From positions 1 through 7,972 of the forward strand of contig JBMOLK010000208.1 of the NCBI GenBank assembly GCA_049325575.1: DNA of 7,972 bases, written 5' to 3'. This stretch comes from JBMOLK01 sp049325575. Its GTDB lineage: Bacteria > Bacillota > Clostridia > Acetivibrionales > Acetivibrionaceae. Shown in pieces: positions 5,515-7,972 of this stretch (position 1 is the first letter of the stretch; every line of letters starts with the position of its first letter). The notes under the pieces are model-generated. The model was not told the DNA's origin. It saw only the letters and a list, made by a program, of their open reading frames with translations, and ran no database searches. The position numbers and the translations under genes were made by a program.

Positions 5515-6690
5515 ATGATTAGTATCTCTAAACTCTTGACTGACGCAGCAAACTTTGGAGACAGTCTCCGTTATTCATCCAGACCCGGTTCCCGACCTGT
5601 TCATGGATCTTCAACTGATTTTGGACCGGTAGTAGTTTTAAATTTGACAAAAGCGTGTAATCTAAAATGTATTCATTGTTATGCAAATGCCCAACTTAAG
5701 CCCTGCGAAAATGAATTATCGACCCAGGAAGTAGAAGGTTTGATAAACGACCTTTCCCAATTCAGGGTTCCGGTCTTGCTTTTTTCAGGCGGCGAGCCCT
5801 TGCTCCGAAAAGATATTTTTCACCTTATCCGGTATACTTCAAACCTGGGAATAAGACCTGTAGTCTCTACTAACGGGACATTAATCACCAGGGAATTCGC
5901 GTTAAGTCTTAAGGAATCAGGAGTTAAATATGTAGGAATAAGTCTTGATGGCATTGGGCAAAACAATGACAGGTTTCGCGGTCTAAACGGAGCATTTGAT
6001 AAAGCTTTATCTGGAATCAGAAACTGCTTGAATATAGGACAAAAGGTTGGCTTGCGTTTTACAATAAATAAGAATAATCTAAAAGACTTGGAGGATATCT
6101 TTAAGCTAATTGAGGAAGAAAAAATTCCACGTGCGTGTTTTTATCATCTGGTATACAAAGGACGAGGATCAAAGCTTGTAGAATCGGATTTAAGTCATGA
6201 AGAGTCAAGAATGGCTCTTGATATGATTATTAAAAAAACACTGGATTTCCGTTTAAGGGGAATAAACACTGAAATACTTACTGTAGACAATCATGCAGAC
6301 GGTATCTATCTCTATCTTTGGGCTGTTGATCATGATCATGACAGGGCAGAAAAGATTTTGGAGCTATTAAAAAGAAATGGCGGAAACCGTTCGGGAATTG
6401 CATTTGCAAATATTGACTGGCTGGGTAATGTCCATCCTGACCAGTTCTTACATGATATAAATCTAGGCAATATCAGAGAAAGAAAGTTTAGCGAGATCTG
6501 GGCCGACCCAACCAATCCGGTATTAGCCGGCTTGAGAAATAGAAAACCGTTGTTAAAAGGCCGCTGCAGCCAGTGCAAGTGGCTTGAAGTCTGCAATGGC
6601 AATTTTAGGGCCAGAGCTTTATCAACCGGCGATTTTTGGGCATCTGATCCCGCATGTTACCTTACTGATAAAGAAATAGGGATTAAATAA
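5515..6690 (+). CDS. ahbC: NirJ1-like radical SAM protein, AhbC type (siroheme-branch haem synthesis)
   Basis: A 391-residue radical SAM/SPASM protein. The N-terminal stretch SKLLTDAANFGDSLRY is characteristic of NirJ1 proteins. The radical SAM cluster motif is C48-x3-C52-x2-C55 (CNLKCIHC), with GGEP at about 93-96 and later SLDG. The C-terminal half has NHADGIYLY, GGNRSGIAFANID and NVHPDQF, all familiar in AhbC/NirJ, then C351-x2-C354-x5-C360 and C381, which likely hold an auxiliary [4Fe-4S] cluster. Known AhbC members remove the two acetate groups of 12,18-didecarboxysiroheme, giving Fe-coproporphyrin III; the NirJ variant of denitrifiers makes haem d1 instead. With no nir genes in view and an AhbD-like gene next, the AhbC role is favoured. 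Start chosen at the ATG with GGAAGG upstream. Soluble cytoplasmic, oxygen-sensitive. Confidence 0.85.
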   Translation: MISISKLLTDAANFGDSLRYSSRPGSRPVHGSSTDFGPVVVLNLTKACNLKCIHCYANAQLKPCENELSTQEVEGLINDLSQFRVPVLLFSGGEPLLRKDIFHLIRYTSNLGIRPVVSTNGTLITREFALSLKESGVKYVGISLDGIGQNNDRFRGLNGAFDKALSGIRNCLNIGQKVGLRFTINKNNLKDLEDIFKLIEEEKIPRACFYHLVYKGRGSKLVESDLSHEESRMALDMIIKKTLDFRLRGINTEILTVDNHADGIYLYLWAVDHDHDRAEKILELLKRNGGNRSGIAFANIDWLGNVHPDQFLHDINLGNIRERKFSEIWADPTNPVLAGLRNRKPLLKGRCSQCKWLEVCNGNFRARALSTGDFWASDPACYLTDKEIGIK

Positions 6691-6709
6691 ACTTGTATTG
6701 GAGGACCAA

Positions 6710-7708
6710 ATGTTAATATCCTGGAACACAACCAAAAAGTGCAATCTTTATTGCAAGCACTGTTATCGGGATTCCGGGCCGGATGCTGATACGGAAAGCG
6801 AGTTAAGTACGGAAGAAGGAATAAAACTATTAAATGAAATAAAGTCTGCAGGCTTTAAATTAATGATCTTTAGCGGCGGAGAACCACTATATAGAGATGA
6901 TATCTTTGTGCTGGCATCTTATGCTAAAGAAATTGGTTTGCGTCCTGTCCTCGGAACTAACGGAACTATGATTACTGATAAGGTAGCACAGAGAATAAAG
7001 GCATCAGGTATTGATGGACTTGCTATAAGTCTTGACAGCGTTACATCAGAGTATCACGATGAGTTCCGTAATTTGACCGGCTCCTGGGACAAGGCTGTAA
7101 ACGGGATAAAATGCTGTGTCGAAGCTGATTTGAGGGTTCAAATAAATATAACCCTTACCGAGGAAAACTTTGATCAGTTTGAGAAGATGGCAGATTTCGT
7201 GATGAGTCTGGGCGTGAAAGCTTTGCACCCCTTCTTTCTGATACCCACAGGAAGAGGTAAGAACATTGAAGAAGAGTCCTTAAAACAGGAAAAGTATTTT
7301 AATACCCTAAGAACAATACTGGAAAAACAAAAATCACTTCCTATAGAGCTAAAGCCTACATGCGCTCCTCAGTTTTTGCCTCTGGCCAGGGAAATGGGAA
7401 TTCCAATGAGATTTACACGCGGATGTCTGGCAGGGGTGTCATACTGCTGCATACTTCCAAACGGTGATGTAAATATCTGTCCCTACTTGCCTGTAAAAGC
7501 AGGCAATATAAGAGAAAACCCCTTCGATGTTATCTGGAAAGACAGCAGTATATTTAACCAACTACGCAGTTATAAGGATTATGAGGGCCGCTGCGGAAAA
7601 TGCAGTGATGTAAACATATGCGGAGGATGCAGGGCCAGGGCATACTACTACAACGATGGAAATTATATGGCAGAAGAACCCTGGTGCTACAAGTTTTTGG
7701 GGTGTTGA
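6710..7708 (+). CDS. ahbD: NirJ2-like radical SAM protein, AhbD type (haem synthase)
   Basis: A 332-residue radical SAM/SPASM protein starting MLISWNTTKKC, as in AhbD/NirJ2. Radical SAM cluster: C11-x3-C15-x2-C18 (CNLYCKHC), with SGGEP and SLDS following. The C-terminal half contains C218 and C239, the C246-C247 pair, C257, then C295-x2-C298-x5-C304-x2-C307, C326 and C332, a SPASM-type pattern that binds one or more auxiliary clusters. Known AhbD oxidatively decarboxylates the propionates on rings A and B of Fe-coproporphyrin III to vinyls, producing haem b. The ATG at 6710 follows GGAGG by 5 nt; a TTG at 6698 overlaps that site and is rejected. The gene starts 19 nt after the NirJ1-like stop, and the next start lies 2 nt after its own stop, so these are one operon. 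Confidence 0.85.
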   Translation: MLISWNTTKKCNLYCKHCYRDSGPDADTESELSTEEGIKLLNEIKSAGFKLMIFSGGEPLYRDDIFVLASYAKEIGLRPVLGTNGTMITDKVAQRIKASGIDGLAISLDSVTSEYHDEFRNLTGSWDKAVNGIKCCVEADLRVQINITLTEENFDQFEKMADFVMSLGVKALHPFFLIPTGRGKNIEEESLKQEKYFNTLRTILEKQKSLPIELKPTCAPQFLPLAREMGIPMRFTRGCLAGVSYCCILPNGDVNICPYLPVKAGNIRENPFDVIWKDSSIFNQLRSYKDYEGRCGKCSDVNICGGCRARAYYYNDGNYMAEEPWCYKFLGC

Positions 7709-7710
7709 TT

Positions 7711-7972
7711 ATGGATGAACTTGATTGCAAACTACTGAATTTAATTCAAAAAGGACTGCCAATTGTAGAATTTCCTTTTCATAAGCTGGCAGAAGATTTA
7801 GGTATAGGCCCTGACGAAGTAATTACAAGACTTGAAAAGTTAAAGAAAGAAGGATATATACGCAGAATAGGTGCACTTCTTAATACTTCTAAAATGGGCT
7901 ATACAAGTGCTCTTTTTGCAATGGAGGTGCCGGAGGCAATATTTGATTATACTGCTTCCATCGTAAACAGTT
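7711..7972 (+). CDS. AsnC-like siroheme decarboxylase subunit (AhbA/NirD-L type), partial
   Basis: The first 87 residues of a protein that runs off the right edge. It opens with a winged-helix region: MDELDCKLLNLIQ, then a helix-turn-helix near 24-43 (FHKLAEDLGIGPDEVITRLE), and RRIGALLN at 51-58, the Lrp/AsnC-like fold reused by the siroheme decarboxylases AhbA and AhbB (NirD/L family). AhbA/B together remove the acetate carboxyl groups at C12 and C18 of siroheme, the step before AhbC. The ATG at 7711 follows GGGGTG by 6 nt and starts 2 nt after the AhbD-like stop. The text after the HTH (MGYTSALFAMEVPE) looks like AhbA more than AhbB, but I cannot separate them safely on 87 residues, so no symbol is given. 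The partner subunit would be expected further right. Confidence 0.8.
   Translation, partial: MDELDCKLLNLIQKGLPIVEFPFHKLAEDLGIGPDEVITRLEKLKKEGYIRRIGALLNTSKMGYTSALFAMEVPEAIFDYTASIVNS

Noticed and set aside
6698..6709. TTG start for the NirJ2-like protein, adding MEDQ
   Set aside because: The TTG overlaps the GGAGG ribosome site of the ATG at 6710, and AhbD family proteins begin at about that ATG.

Overview
This is an AT-rich window whose genes use Shine-Dalgarno sites of the AGGAGG type and include a Spo0E-like sporulation phosphatase. Together with a NirJ1/NirJ2/AhbA-type haem cluster, this points to a strictly anaerobic, spore-forming Clostridia member of the Bacillota. A Ruminiclostridium-like relative would fit, but that is inference; no rRNA or other marker gene is present.

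Layout. (1) Positions 1-1150 look eroded. A rho-independent terminator for a gene left of the window is followed by a minus-strand remnant of a flavodoxin-ferredoxin (EFR1-type) protein. This abuts, head to head, a plus-strand fragment carrying a chagasin-like (I42) protease-inhibitor domain that has lost its signal peptide. (2) Positions 1206-3476 hold five minus-strand small genes: a one-TM protein with an acidic tail, a 54-residue Spo0E-like protein, a membrane-anchored Met/Gly-rich protein, a two-TM protein ending in a zinc ribbon, and a soluble double zinc-ribbon protein. (3) Positions 3724-5371 hold a ParM/Alp-like actin homologue and a small ribbon-helix-helix-like partner. They follow a sigma-A-type promoter and a run of three evenly spaced CTGTCA hexamers, and are closed by a perfect 23-bp hairpin. 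(4) Positions 5450-7972 hold a plus-strand operon of two radical SAM/SPASM proteins (NirJ1/AhbC and NirJ2/AhbD) and the start of an AsnC-like siroheme decarboxylase subunit (AhbA/NirD-L type), cut by the window edge.

How the genes fit together. The right-hand operon is the clearest unit. The Ahb proteins turn siroheme into haem b without oxygen: AhbA/B decarboxylates siroheme, AhbC removes the two acetate side chains, and AhbD converts two propionates to vinyls. The ParM-like gene and its partner look like a filament plus DNA-binding adaptor of the kind that segregates plasmids. Here they sit beside biosynthetic genes, so they may be a chromosomal derivative or a trace of an integrated element. 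The zinc-ribbon and Met-rich genes look like a membrane-associated set of unknown purpose.

The most interesting points for follow-up are the ParM-like pair with its regularly spaced upstream hexamers, the exceptional hairpin at 5322-5371, the Met-rich/zinc-ribbon cluster, and the fused gene remnants at the left edge. I found no CRISPR array, tRNA, rRNA or intact insertion sequence.
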